Notes: generated by a model not told the origin, from the sequence alone. Positions 8,171-17,930 are shown, counted from the first letter of the stretch. The stretch: 64,000 bases of DNA from Coprococcus aceti (GCF_025567285.1 NZ_JAOQJT010000012.1:20512-84511); one strand, 5' to 3'. Made by a program: numbers and translations.

Positions 8171-9937
8171 ATGGGGAAAAATACAACAGGAAAATACAGT
8201 CTTCTGGTACCGGATGGTGAGTATTCATTTAGGGTACTGAGCCCTGTGGTCATGCATGACCTTGGGCTTGATATGATATGCAGACAACTGTCGGCAAATG
8301 AGTCTGAACAGAATTATATAATGGGAGTTATGTCACGGATATATGCAGATCCATCTGTTACAAAGTACAGAGGTGGTGTGTTTGACGACATAATTGGAAA
8401 TAAAAAACTCAGAGACGACATGATGGAGATTCTTGGGAAGATAAGCTTTCTCAAGGATTACGGCAGCTTTAAACGCGATTATGATGAGAATTCAGGTATA
8501 TGGGATCTTATGCACAGACTTGATGAGATAGACGATTACATAGAATGCGTAGATTCGTTATATTCCTGCCTGAAGGATAAAAACTTGCATTCCGAGGGAT
8601 TTACAGGTCTTAAGGAGTATGTTCAGAATATATATGAGGACAACGGTTTCAGTGAGTTGAAGAAGGACATATCAGAGCTGAAAAAGGTGAGTGGTGAGGT
8701 TCGAAGTATAACTATAGGAATTAATCTGAACAGCAGATATGAGGCTGATGGCGTTGGCTTGATATCTGTAAATAGTAAGCAATTTACGAGGGGCGGTGTG
8801 CTGAGCAATTTCTACGGTCATTTGATGTCCAGAGATAAGATAAGTGACAACCTCGACGCTAAGAGTGACTTCAGATTTCAGCCGTTAGATGCGGTAAATG
8901 AAGCATTATCCAAATTTCAGCAGGAACTTCAGGGAAGAGTGGTAACTGGAGGTGCAAATAACTTGGCGGCAGGAATGGTTGGTATTCCTGATTCTGACAA
9001 ATCCAAAGATATTACGCGGTATACAGACAGGGTAGTCACCAAGCTCATAACAAGAATTGTCAAGAGGATGAGGGAGACGTTAAATAAGTATGTGTCGATT
9101 ACTATAACTGATATGACGGATCTCATACCTGAGCTCACTTACTATATAAGATGGGCTGAGTACATAGAAAAACTGCAGAAACGCGGCGCAGCATTTTCCA
9201 AGGCAAAGGTTGTGAACTCTGCATATCAGCCGAACGCAGATATTTCCGAGGAGGACGATTCAAAGAGCAGATATTATATGAAGGCTCGTGGCATATACAA
9301 TATCAAGCTTGCGGCATTTGACACGGAGGAGTCGGAGCACATAGTGACCAATGATCTGGACTTTGACAGCGAGCACAGAGTGTATATTCTGACAGGAGCA
9401 AATAGGGGTGGAAAGACGACCATAACCCAGACGATAGGTCAGCTTTTTGTACTGGCTCAGGGTGGTATATATATCCCAGGTGATGAATTTGAATTTGCTC
9501 CAGTGGACTGCGTATTTACACATTTCCCTGCTGACGAAGACAAGACCCTGGATCTTGGAAGACTTGGTGAGGAGTGCAAGAGATTCAGGGAGATATTTGA
9601 CGGTGCGAATGATCGCAGTCTCATACTTCTCAATGAGACGTTTTCAACTACGTCATTTGAGGAGGGCTATTATATAGCCAGGGATTCCGTGAGAGCGATT
9701 CTGACAAAGGGAACGAGAACGATATACAACACCCATATGCATAAGCTGGGCTTTGATGTGGATGAGATGAATGAAGGGCGTACAGAGGGCAAGGTATATT
9801 CGCTGATCGTACACAACGAGGGCTCACAAAGATCATACAAGATAGAGATAGCGCCACCTGCTGGTAAATCATATGCCAGTGACATAGCGGAGAAATATGG
9901 TGTTACATATGACATGCTGGTGAATAAAGAAAAATAG
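8171..9937 (+). CDS. MutS-type ATPase without mismatch-recognition domain
   Basis: 588 residues. The C-terminal ATPase is MutS domain V: Walker A TGANRGGKTT near 409-418, then DLGRLGEECKRF, Walker B-like SLILLNETFSTTSFEEG and the THMHKLGF switch. The N-terminal ~390 residues are helical and resemble the MutS core/lever region. There is no N-terminal mismatch-binding domain and no C-terminal Smr nuclease, so it is neither MutS1 nor MutS2. The Walker A has Arg where most MutS proteins have Gly/Met. The ATG at 8171 is preferred over 8135 because AAAGG at 8159 is well spaced. Its role is unclear; related stand-alone MutS-like proteins are of unknown function. Confidence 0.82.
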   Translation: MGKNTTGKYSLLVPDGEYSFRVLSPVVMHDLGLDMICRQLSANESEQNYIMGVMSRIYADPSVTKYRGGVFDDIIGNKKLRDDMMEILGKISFLKDYGSFKRDYDENSGIWDLMHRLDEIDDYIECVDSLYSCLKDKNLHSEGFTGLKEYVQNIYEDNGFSELKKDISELKKVSGEVRSITIGINLNSRYEADGVGLISVNSKQFTRGGVLSNFYGHLMSRDKISDNLDAKSDFRFQPLDAVNEALSKFQQELQGRVVTGGANNLAAGMVGIPDSDKSKDITRYTDRVVTKLITRIVKRMRETLNKYVSITITDMTDLIPELTYYIRWAEYIEKLQKRGAAFSKAKVVNSAYQPNADISEEDDSKSRYYMKARGIYNIKLAAFDTEESEHIVTNDLDFDSEHRVYILTGANRGGKTTITQTIGQLFVLAQGGIYIPGDEFEFAPVDCVFTHFPADEDKTLDLGRLGEECKRFREIFDGANDRSLILLNETFSTTSFEEGYYIARDSVRAILTKGTRTIYNTHMHKLGFDVDEMNEGRTEGKVYSLIVHNEGSQRSYKIEIAPPAGKSYASDIAEKYGVTYDMLVNKEK

Positions 9938-10040
9938 TTGGCTGTATGCACTGCTTGTGGATGATATTACAGACGATATGTGGGCAGTTTAGAGTCATAT
10001 AATATGAATTGTCTATAGTGAAGATATTGGAGGGTATAGG

Positions 10041-10760
10041 ATGACAGAAAAGCATACAGACAAGAGAACAATACTTATAGTGGATGATGACGCTGATCTG
10101 TCTATGCTGATACAGGATATGCTGGAGGACAACGGCTATGCTTTTCTGTACGCAGCCAGCATAGACGATGCATATGAAGTGCTGACAGATAACAAATGTG
10201 ATCTTATACTTCTGGATATCAATCTTCCCGATGGTACAGGTTTCTCGTTCTGTAAAGAACTCAGGCATACTTCGCAGGTGCCAATCATATTTGCAAGTGC
10301 AAGGACGAGTGAGGATGACAAGGTGAATGGCCTTGATATGGGTGGAGATGACTATATCGCAAAGCCGTATTCACTGAAAGAGCTTATGTCTCGTATCCGT
10401 TCGATACTCAGGAGAACTTATGGTGTTGATGACAATAAGTCTGAGATGTTGACCCTGAACACAGACGGGAACGAGATAGAGATCAACAGGCACGCACGGA
10501 CTGTGAACAGAAACAAAAGTAATGTGGATATGAAGCCGAAGGAATTTGACCTGCTTGTATACATGGCGGAGAACAGAGGCAGGGTATTGACCAAGGAACA
10601 GATCATGAGTGCCGTGTGGGGGCTGTACAGCGATGTGGAGCCATCCACGGTTGCGGTGCATGTAAGGTGGCTCAGGGAAAAGCTTGAGACAGATCCTTCA
10701 CATCCGCAGCTTATCCGTACGGTATGGGGAACGGGATATGTGCTGGGAGATAGTGAATAG
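10041..10760 (+). CDS. OmpR/PhoB-family response regulator
   Basis: 239 residues. The receiver domain (1-120) has the acidic pair DDD near 16-18, the phospho-acceptor in LILLDINLPDG near 57, and the conserved Lys in DYIAKPYS near 111. The C-terminal winged helix (~140-235) ends RTVWGTGYVLG. The ATG at 10041 follows GGAGGG. A sensor kinase gene starts 67 bp downstream and an ABC exporter follows, so this regulator most likely controls that exporter in response to a cell-envelope or peptide signal. Confidence 0.93.
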   Translation: MTEKHTDKRTILIVDDDADLSMLIQDMLEDNGYAFLYAASIDDAYEVLTDNKCDLILLDINLPDGTGFSFCKELRHTSQVPIIFASARTSEDDKVNGLDMGGDDYIAKPYSLKELMSRIRSILRRTYGVDDNKSEMLTLNTDGNEIEINRHARTVNRNKSNVDMKPKEFDLLVYMAENRGRVLTKEQIMSAVWGLYSDVEPSTVAVHVRWLREKLETDPSHPQLIRTVWGTGYVLGDSE

Positions 10761-10827
10761 ACAAAGACGGTGAGGATAATATGAGCTTGTAAGGTGGATG
10801 TCCACTTGGCAGCTATAGGGAGTTTAT

Positions 10828-12045
10828 ATGAAGCGACATTCAGTAAGAAGCAATATAATAAAAATGCTGATCGTGTTCATGTGCGCTATAACCATAGTTT
10901 TTGGTTGGCTGTTCTACAGGGAGAAGCAGGACGAGACACGGCGGATAAAAGATGATGAATATGGGCAGTATATAGTGGAACTGAATGAAGTGAAACAACT
11001 GTATGATTCGGGATCCACAGATGCTGACGAAAAGCTTGACGCTGTAATGAATGAACTCAGGGAACAAAAGATAGATACCGGCAAGTCAGGACTTAGGAAT
11101 ATAGTGATCATGTATATCGTTGTCTTGTGTGTTGTGATTGTATTATTCCTGTACATATACGTGTGTGTTCTCAGGCCATTTGACGAGCTGGAGGATTATG
11201 CATCACATCTGGCAACAGGGGATATGGACACCGAACTTAAGTACAGACGGGTAAATATGTTCGGAAGCTTCACGTGGGCATTTGACCATATGAGAACGGA
11301 GATAGTGCATGCAAGGCGTAGAGAGCAGGAAGCGATAGAGAACAACAAGACAGTTATAGCCACGCTGTCACATGATATAAAGACTCCGATCGCATCTATA
11401 AGAGGATATGCGGAGGCATTGGTCATGAATATGGATGCCACCCAGGAGCGCAGGGAGAGGTATGCGTCGGTCATCATGAAGAAATGTGATGAGGTTACGT
11501 CCATAACGAATGACATGTTTATTCATTCCTTGCATGATCTGGACAGACTGGTGGTGAAGAGTGATAAGGTTGAGATAAAACCTCTGCTGGAACAGGTCCT
11601 GTCAGATATAGGTCTCGGAATGGATATCGTGGTGAATGGAGATATAACCGAGGCAGTGCTTGAGCATTCAGATTCGGGAAGAGTGGTTCAGGTGATAGAA
11701 AATATACTGTCAAATGCCGCTAAGTATGCCAGAGACACAGAGATAAGTATTGTTACGGAATGTATATCGCCCGAAAAACTTCCAAGGAATGTCCATGTGA
11801 GCGGCGCTGATATGGTATACAGGCTGTCCATAAAGGATCATGGAACAGGAATTCCGGATAAGGATATGCCGTTCATATATGAGAAGTTTTATCGAGGGGA
11901 AAACTCCGGTGATGAACCTGGAGCGGGCCTTGGACTATTTATTGTCCATTATCTCATGGACAGAATGGGCGGAGATGTGGAACTTGTAAATCATGCTGAT
12001 GGCCTGGAGGCAGTGTTATATTTTGCAGCAAGAAAGGTTTGTTAA
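10828..12045 (+). CDS. Sensor histidine kinase
   Basis: 405 residues. Two membrane segments (~10-30 and ~90-112) flank a short ~60-residue extracytoplasmic region, and a HAMP-like linker follows. The H-box is TLSHDIKTPIASI near residue 187, the N-box is ENILSNAAKYA near 293, and the G-boxes are DHGTGIPD and GAGLGLFIV. It phosphorylates the upstream response regulator. The short sensor domain is longer than the intramembrane sensors of BceS type but too small for a classical ligand domain. The gene starts with ATG after AGGGAG and is followed by an ABC transporter pair. Confidence 0.92.
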   Translation: MKRHSVRSNIIKMLIVFMCAITIVFGWLFYREKQDETRRIKDDEYGQYIVELNEVKQLYDSGSTDADEKLDAVMNELREQKIDTGKSGLRNIVIMYIVVLCVVIVLFLYIYVCVLRPFDELEDYASHLATGDMDTELKYRRVNMFGSFTWAFDHMRTEIVHARRREQEAIENNKTVIATLSHDIKTPIASIRGYAEALVMNMDATQERRERYASVIMKKCDEVTSITNDMFIHSLHDLDRLVVKSDKVEIKPLLEQVLSDIGLGMDIVVNGDITEAVLEHSDSGRVVQVIENILSNAAKYARDTEISIVTECISPEKLPRNVHVSGADMVYRLSIKDHGTGIPDKDMPFIYEKFYRGENSGDEPGAGLGLFIVHYLMDRMGGDVELVNHADGLEAVLYFAARKVC

Positions 12046-12072
12046 GGACTTGTTAATAAATAGGGTGATATG

Positions 12073-12134
12073 GTTGTAGCACGGTGGCGAGGTGAAGATC
12101 TGTAGAGGATGTCTGAATGCCCCCGTGCTACAAC
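12073..12134. promoter_or_regulatory. 12-bp inverted repeat with 38-nt spacer upstream of ABC exporter
   Basis: GTTGTAGCACGG at 12073-12084 is exactly complementary to CCGTGCTACAAC at 12123-12134. The right arm ends 4 nt before the AAAGGAGAG ribosome site of the ABC ATPase gene. It could be a long-loop RNA hairpin controlling the exporter genes separately from the kinase gene, or a pair of operator half-sites. No U-run follows, so a simple terminator is unlikely. Confidence 0.5.
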
Positions 12135-12152
12135 TATAAAAAGGAGAGAAAA

Positions 12153-12914
12153 ATGGCAGATATAATACTTCAGGCAAGAGATCTTTGCAAAAGCTTTTCC
12201 AGTGAGGGCGTGCAGAATCATGTGCTCAACAACATGGATCTGGATATCTATAAGGGAGATTTTACAGTCATCATGGGAGCGTCAGGCTCGGGAAAATCCA
12301 CACTGCTTTACAGTCTGTCCGGGATGGACAGACCGACTTCGGGAAAGGTCATATATGATGGCGAGGATATAACAGAATACAATGAGAAGCGCATGGCAGA
12401 ACTCAGGGTGTATGAGTTTGGATTTGTGTTTCAGCAGATACATCTTGTTAGTAACCTCAGCATTAGAGAGAACATACTTGTGCCGGGTTATATGAATAAG
12501 GATACGAGAACAAAAGAGACTGAAAACAGGGCTGATGAACTCATAAAAAAGATGAATATAGAAAGTGCTGCTGACCGACTTCCGGCACAGGTGTCCGGCG
12601 GAGAGGCACAGAGGGGCGCTATTGCCAGAGCGGTCATCAACAGTCCGGGTATCCTTTTCGCGGATGAGCCGACAGGCGCATTAAACCGCAGGAATACCCA
12701 GGATGTGCTGGACCTTCTCACCGAGCTCAACGTGGAGGGACAGAGCATACTCATGGTTACCCACGATGTGAGGGCTGCTATCAGGGCGAACAGGATCATC
12801 TACATAGAGGACGGAAGGATCATAGGTGAGCTGAAGCTGTCACAATATATTGAAGAAGATCGCAAGAGCCGTGAGAGCCAGATAGATGCATGGCTTGGTT
12901 CCATGCAGTGGTAG
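12153..12914 (+). CDS. ABC transporter ATP-binding protein, LolD/MacB/BceA type
   Basis: 253 residues. Walker A GASGSGKST near 43-51, Q-loop QQIHLVSN near 93, signature VSGGEAQRGAIARA near 148, Walker B GILFADEPTGA near 170 and switch His VTHD near 208. It energises the large FtsX-type permease encoded 11 bp downstream. Start 12153 is set by AAAGGAGAG at 12139-12147; an in-frame ATG at 12117 lies inside the inverted repeat. In these families the pair exports antimicrobial peptides, lipoproteins or other amphiphiles; the linked two-component system favours a peptide-resistance or envelope-stress role. Confidence 0.92.
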   Translation: MADIILQARDLCKSFSSEGVQNHVLNNMDLDIYKGDFTVIMGASGSGKSTLLYSLSGMDRPTSGKVIYDGEDITEYNEKRMAELRVYEFGFVFQQIHLVSNLSIRENILVPGYMNKDTRTKETENRADELIKKMNIESAADRLPAQVSGGEAQRGAIARAVINSPGILFADEPTGALNRRNTQDVLDLLTELNVEGQSILMVTHDVRAAIRANRIIYIEDGRIIGELKLSQYIEEDRKSRESQIDAWLGSMQW

Positions 12915-12925
12915 GAGGTGCCGGG

Positions 12926-15382
12926 ATGAGATATATCATGATGGTGCTTCGAGGAAATATGAGAAGAAACAAGGGCGTGCATATAAGTGTGTTCGTGCTC
13001 ATGCTTATCATTTCTCTGGCATTCTGTTCAGTGCTTTCTTACTACACGAATTCCATAAGGCATGATTCGGAAGCTATGGAAGAGGTTGGTTATGGAGGTA
13101 TGCTTGCCGCACTTTACGGGGAGAACAGGCTGGATGCCTATGGAACAAGTGCAGACAAGATAATAAAGAATATTGGCAAATGTGATGCAGTGCAGGAAGT
13201 GAAAGCAACTGATGTTGTATATCTGCTGCTTAAGGACTGCAATGGAAAAGGCGGAAACAGCAGCTTCGTTTTGAATGATACAGACAGCGTGCTCACATAT
13301 GATCAGTATGATGTGGATAACAAAATGACAGATCGCCGGCTTGAAAAAGGTGAGGTAAGTGTGCCGTTCAGTTTCATAGGTATGTATGACTGCAAGATTG
13401 GTGATACAGTCGAGCTGGGCAATGATAACGGTTCTTATACCTTCAAAGTTGCGTCATTTTTCGAGGATCCATATATGGGATCTTCGGTCATGGGAATAAA
13501 GACGATATTGATCTCAGATGAGGATTTTGCGGATCTCAAGGCAAAGGCTGCGGAAGATAATAGAAGCGGACTGGAAGATGACAAGAGATCCTTTGAATTG
13601 TCAAAGCTTATCATAATAGATAAAAAGCCGGGCCTGGACCTCACGGAGATGGAGTTTGAGAGAGAACTGAATAATGTGAGTGATTTCGCGTCATATTGCT
13701 GGATAACTTTATCAAAGGAGCAGGCGGGAAATTACATGCTTCTTATGACAAAGGTATTCTCCGCGGTGCTGCTTATATTTGTTGTGCTGCTTCTGGTGGC
13801 GGCTATGATAGTTCTAGGACACAACATCGGCAGCAGCATAGACATGGATTTTGTTAACATAGGAATACTCAAAGCGGTCGGAATGACAAATGCATCGGTG
13901 AAGCTGGCGTTGCTTGCCGGGTATATGTGCACTGTGGCGGCTGGACTGTTTGCTGGAATACCACTGGCCATTCCGATACTAAAAATTATAAATAGTGCCA
14001 CAAGATCTTCTTCAGGACTTGAAGTTCCGTCTGATATTAATGTAGGACTTGTGCTGTGTGTCATATTGGCGATACTGCTTCTAGTAGCAGCATTTATCAT
14101 GTTGAAGACAAGGAGAATATCCGAGGCCACACCTATAAAGGCAATAAGAGGTGGACGGGACAGTGTGCATTTCTCAAGCGTTCTGAAACTTCCGGTCTCA
14201 GGCAAGAAACTTGGTGTGAGTCTTGCATACAGACAGTTTATATCTGAGAAGAAACAGTATGCCGCAGCCATCATAGTGACTGCTATACTTGCCATGTTCA
14301 TGATACTTATGAACGATATGATGCGCTGGTTTAATTCACAGAATATGCTGGTGGATATGTTTTCAGTCACGAAGTATGACCTGACTGCTTCGTTTGTCGA
14401 TGAGGATACGCAGAAGGATATAGAGAATGTTATATCAGAACACACAGCGTATAGAAAATATCAAATGTCCAGCGAGTACCTTCTGTTCGATGATGTGCAG
14501 ATGTATTGTTATATAGTGGAGGACCCTGATATGATCAACACGATAAGAAAGGGAAGAACCTGCACATATGACAATGAAGTGCTGATAACCCAGTATGTGG
14601 CTGATGGATTTCACATGAACGTAGGTGACACAGTCACAGTCAAGCGCGGCGGCGTGGCAAGGAAGATGGTGATCTCCGGCATATACGATTCGGCAAATGA
14701 TATGGGCAAGAACTTTGCAATTAGTAAGGCTGCATATAGTAAGTTTGCCAGCGAAGAGACCGTAAGTGAGTCTGGTGTCAGTGGAGCTGCCAAAAGCAGT
14801 TCAGATGAAGAGGAATGGAGCGGCAAAGGAATATGTTATGATCTTGACAATACTGATGAATGTGATGCGATAATCCAGGAGATAGATAAGAGATATGGCG
14901 ATAATCAGGGCATCACGTATTCAATACATTCAGCAAAGGATGATTTTGAAGAAGTGGCGGGTACAGTCAACATTGCAATACAGGGACTCACATTGCTCAC
15001 ATATATGTTGGGGGCTGTATTCGTGATAGTCACGGTCATAATCGTGTGTGGCAAGGTTCTCATGCGTGAGCAGAAGGATATCGGAATATACAAGGCACTT
15101 GGATTTACATCCTTCAGACTCAGATGCCAGCTTGCGGTCCGCTTTATCGTGACGGCAGTTGTGGGTTCGCTGCTTGGTATAGTTCTGGCACTTATCGTCA
15201 GCAAGCCATTCTTCAAGGCAGGATTTGAATCATTTGGAATATACAGTTTTAATTTAAGTACAAGCGTGATATCACTGGTTATACCATTGGTATTTATGAG
15301 CGTGTTATTCTCTGTGGTAGCATTTATCAGAGCGGGGAACATCAGAAAGGTTCAGCCGCAGGTGCTCATCGCAGATCAGTAG
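12926..15382 (+). CDS. ABC transporter permease, FtsX/MacB type
   Basis: 818 residues. One membrane segment lies near the N-terminus (VFVLMLIISLAFCSVLSYY), followed by a large ~220-residue extracytoplasmic domain. Three membrane segments (~270-390) form the first FtsX domain with the GILKAVGMTNASVK motif, then comes a second extracytoplasmic block. A second FtsX domain closes the protein (DIGIYKALGFTSFRLR near 740). This duplicated FtsX layout fits MacB/BceB-like exporters. The ATG at 12926 follows AGGAGG at 12913-12918. It forms an operon with the ATPase gene and likely with the upstream two-component genes. Confidence 0.9.
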   Translation: MRYIMMVLRGNMRRNKGVHISVFVLMLIISLAFCSVLSYYTNSIRHDSEAMEEVGYGGMLAALYGENRLDAYGTSADKIIKNIGKCDAVQEVKATDVVYLLLKDCNGKGGNSSFVLNDTDSVLTYDQYDVDNKMTDRRLEKGEVSVPFSFIGMYDCKIGDTVELGNDNGSYTFKVASFFEDPYMGSSVMGIKTILISDEDFADLKAKAAEDNRSGLEDDKRSFELSKLIIIDKKPGLDLTEMEFERELNNVSDFASYCWITLSKEQAGNYMLLMTKVFSAVLLIFVVLLLVAAMIVLGHNIGSSIDMDFVNIGILKAVGMTNASVKLALLAGYMCTVAAGLFAGIPLAIPILKIINSATRSSSGLEVPSDINVGLVLCVILAILLLVAAFIMLKTRRISEATPIKAIRGGRDSVHFSSVLKLPVSGKKLGVSLAYRQFISEKKQYAAAIIVTAILAMFMILMNDMMRWFNSQNMLVDMFSVTKYDLTASFVDEDTQKDIENVISEHTAYRKYQMSSEYLLFDDVQMYCYIVEDPDMINTIRKGRTCTYDNEVLITQYVADGFHMNVGDTVTVKRGGVARKMVISGIYDSANDMGKNFAISKAAYSKFASEETVSESGVSGAAKSSSDEEEWSGKGICYDLDNTDECDAIIQEIDKRYGDNQGITYSIHSAKDDFEEVAGTVNIAIQGLTLLTYMLGAVFVIVTVIIVCGKVLMREQKDIGIYKALGFTSFRLRCQLAVRFIVTAVVGSLLGIVLALIVSKPFFKAGFESFGIYSFNLSTSVISLVIPLVFMSVLFSVVAFIRAGNIRKVQPQVLIADQ

Positions 15383-15441
15383 AAGTATATAGGAGAGTGG
15401 AACTATGTATACAATGTCAGTAGACAAGGTGGGTATATATA

Positions 15442-16020
15442 ATGGATAAGTTGATCATATATCTGATATGTATAAATATACTGGGAGCCGTCCTTGACGG
15501 AGTTACGGCCGCGAGACGCAGGAGAACAAGCCATAAGGCGCTCAGTGTTCTGCTGGGGATCATAGCCATTGCCGGAGGTGGCCCGGGTATGATAATAGCG
15601 TTTGCACTGTGTGACAGAACGGCCTCCAAGACGAATATGATGCTGAGAGTGTTCACTGTGTGCGTGTGTGTGATAGAACTTGCGGTGTTCATGACTTGGA
15701 AGCTCAGACCGGCGGGCAAATGGAACTTTGCATTCTGGGATGTGTTTGTGGAATACAGATGGACACTTTGGTTCGTTGCGGCAGTGAGTGTTGTAACATT
15801 TGTCATGTTCGGAATTGACAAATACAGAGCGATCAAGGGCGGATACAGGATACCTATAGCTGTCTTGCTCGGAATGGCATTTGCCGGTGGAAGTATCGGT
15901 GCTCTGCTTGGAATGGTGGTGTTCAGGCATAAGATAAGAAAGAATTATTTCTCGGTTGGAGTGCCACTTATACTTGTAATGCAGGTGGTGCTTTTGATGT
16001 GTGTGGTTAATCTGCTGTAG
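15442..16020 (+). CDS. Membrane protein with two DUF1294-like units
   Basis: 192 residues with about five membrane segments. The C-terminal half holds a canonical DUF1294 pattern: FGIDKYRAIKGGYRIP, then a Gly-rich GMAFAGGSIGALLGM and FRHKIRKNYF. The N-terminal half looks like a degenerate copy: LDGVTAARRRRTS, then GIIAIAGGGPGMIIAF and CDRTASKTN. The protein therefore seems to be an internal duplication of a normally ~90-residue family. Function of DUF1294 is unknown. Its stop overlaps the convergent neighbouring gene by 14 bp. Confidence 0.75.
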   Translation: MDKLIIYLICINILGAVLDGVTAARRRRTSHKALSVLLGIIAIAGGGPGMIIAFALCDRTASKTNMMLRVFTVCVCVIELAVFMTWKLRPAGKWNFAFWDVFVEYRWTLWFVAAVSVVTFVMFGIDKYRAIKGGYRIPIAVLLGMAFAGGSIGALLGMVVFRHKIRKNYFSVGVPLILVMQVVLLMCVVNLL

Positions 16021-16525
16021 GATCCGAAAATATCCCAAGTTCAGGCGGATAGTTGGTAAATGCAAAGAATGCAACCGCGAGAATAGCCAGGATGGTCATG
16101 GCAACGTAGTCATTTATGCACATTTGCTTAGATTCTAATCTGTTCTCAGCCCTCAATGCATACATAACACCGGCGAAATAAAGTGCGATATTCAGAAACT
16201 CATAATTCCTGCCCAGTACACCATTTAGAGTGTAGAAACCGACCACAATGAAAGCCATACCTGACAGGATACCGACAGTCCTTGCCGGAAGATAATGTTC
16301 CGGCAGGGGCTTATCTTTTATATGAGCCCAGAGAAATTCAATCATTGTCAGCAGGAGCATTGGAAAGAATATAAGTTTCAGGTGTTCCCAGGTTGACTCG
16401 TTCACTGCCGAGAATAGTCCGACAGCGGGATTGTCATTTGACCACTCGTATGTGAAATGCAGCAGCACTCCGAGGATCGATATGAAGAAAAAACGAAAAA
16501 AATTGAGTTTGTTAGTAGTTGCCAT
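16007..16525 (-). CDS. DUF6512-like membrane protein
   Basis: 172 residues with about five membrane segments. The N-terminal part reads GVLLHFTYEWSNDNPAVG followed by FSAVNESTWEHLKLIFFPM, a pattern I associate with the DUF6512 family of Firmicutes; its function is unknown. The start at 16525 (MATTNK) has a CGGAGA site upstream on the minus strand; a longer frame to 16588 lacks one. It is convergent with the DUF1294-like gene and overlaps its stop, so both genes use the same 14 bp for their 3' ends. Confidence 0.75.
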   Translation of the reverse strand: MATTNKLNFFRFFFISILGVLLHFTYEWSNDNPAVGLFSAVNESTWEHLKLIFFPMLLLTMIEFLWAHIKDKPLPEHYLPARTVGILSGMAFIVVGFYTLNGVLGRNYEFLNIALYFAGVMYALRAENRLESKQMCINDYVAMTILAILAVAFFAFTNYPPELGIFSDPTAD

Positions 16526-16696
16526 AGAGCGTTCTCCGATGAAAACTAGTGCTATATTACATAGTATATGACGAATATGGTATTTCATGTAGCGGAGAAA
16601 CCGAAATCAACGAAATTAAGATAAACATAATTGGGATATATTGTCGGTGATGTTATAATTATTTCAACGAATGTTTTGTTTAAAGGGGAAGTGTAT

Positions 16697-17869
16697 ATGC
16701 GTTTCATCCATTTATCTGATCTTCACATAGGAAAGCGTGTAAATGAATTTTCTATGTTGGAGGATCAGGAGTATATATTAAAAGAAATACTGGGCATCAT
16801 CGATGATGAGCAGCCGGATGGAGTCATCATAGCCGGGGATGTATATGATAAGTCTGTGCCGAGCGAGGAGGCGGTGAAGCTGCTGGACAGCTTCCTGACT
16901 TCGCTTGCAAAGAGAAAGCTGCAAGTATATATCATCAGCGGCAACCATGATTCGGCGGCCAAGCTGGCATTTGCATCAAGTCTGATTGATCTCAGTGGAA
17001 TCCATATATCGCCGGTATATGATTCGGCACAGATAGCCACGATGGGAGATGGGCTGGTCAGACCATATAAGCTGGAGGATGGAAAAGGACAGGTGGCGAA
17101 CATATACATGCTGCCATTTGTGAAGCCGGCAATGGTCAGAGCGGTATTCCCTGATGAGGCGGATGATATAAAGGATTACACGGATGCCTGCCATGTGGCG
17201 GTGGAGCACATGGATGTTGATGAGAAGGTTACAAATATCCTTGTGGCCCACCAGTTCGTGACCGGGGCTGTGCGCTCGGAGTCGGAGGAGAATGTGGGCG
17301 GTCTGGACAATGTGGATGTGTCGGTATTTGACTCATTTGACTATGTGGCGCTGGGGCATATACATGGGCCGCAGAAGGTGGGCAGGGAGACTGTCAGATA
17401 CTGTGGAACACCGCTTAAGTATTCACTTTCGGAGGCTAACCACACCAAATCGGTGACGGTTGTTGACATCCCTGAGAACAAGAAAATAGAGATAAGGACT
17501 GTTCCGCTTGTTCCGATGCATGAGCTGCGCGAGGTAAAGGGAACATTTGACGAGCTGATGGACAGGCGAAACTATGAGGGGACGGCTGTGGATGATTATC
17601 TGTATGTGGTTCTCACGGACGAGGATGACGTGCCGGATGCTTTGGGAAAACTCAGAACGGTCTATCCAAATGTGATGAAGCTTGGATACGACAACACCAG
17701 AACCCGTGTGACACAGACGATAGACGATGGCGCTGTGCTTGAAGGGAAAAAGCCTATAGATTTGTTTGGAGAGTTGTATGAGAAGCAGAACAACAAGGAA
17801 ATGAGCGATGAACAGAGGAGTTTTGTTCAGGATATTATAGACTCTATATGGAAGGAGGAGCGCTTATGA
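16697..17869 (+). CDS. sbcD: Exonuclease SbcD (Mre11-like nuclease subunit)
   Basis: 390 residues. The Mre11-type phosphoesterase motifs are clear: LSDLHIGKR near 6, IAGDVYDKS near 48, ISGNHDS near 82, VAHQF near 180 and ALGHIHG near 221. With SbcC it cleaves DNA hairpins and blocked ends. The ATG at 16697 is chosen because AAGGGGAAG precedes it, and the family N-terminus MRFIHLSDLH begins there. sbcC follows after 87 bp, so the two are one operon. Confidence 0.96.
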   Translation: MRFIHLSDLHIGKRVNEFSMLEDQEYILKEILGIIDDEQPDGVIIAGDVYDKSVPSEEAVKLLDSFLTSLAKRKLQVYIISGNHDSAAKLAFASSLIDLSGIHISPVYDSAQIATMGDGLVRPYKLEDGKGQVANIYMLPFVKPAMVRAVFPDEADDIKDYTDACHVAVEHMDVDEKVTNILVAHQFVTGAVRSESEENVGGLDNVDVSVFDSFDYVALGHIHGPQKVGRETVRYCGTPLKYSLSEANHTKSVTVVDIPENKKIEIRTVPLVPMHELREVKGTFDELMDRRNYEGTAVDDYLYVVLTDEDDVPDALGKLRTVYPNVMKLGYDNTRTRVTQTIDDGAVLEGKKPIDLFGELYEKQNNKEMSDEQRSFVQDIIDSIWKEERL

Positions 17870-17904
17870 GCGAAGCGAATAACTCAAATGCGCTCCGACG
17901 ACCT

Positions 17905-17930
17905 GCCCCGCTCGCGGAGGCGAGAGGGGC
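17905..17930 (+). other. GC-rich hairpin between sbcD and sbcC
   Basis: Arms at 17905-17914 and 17921-17930 pair at 9 of 10 positions around a 6-nt loop, 10 bp upstream of the sbcC ribosome site. No U-run follows. It may tune the SbcD:SbcC ratio or protect the message. Confidence 0.45.

Noticed and set aside
15403..16074. 223-codon open frame on the minus strand
   Set aside because: Antisense to the DUF1294-like membrane gene, His/Ser/Arg-rich, without start site support.
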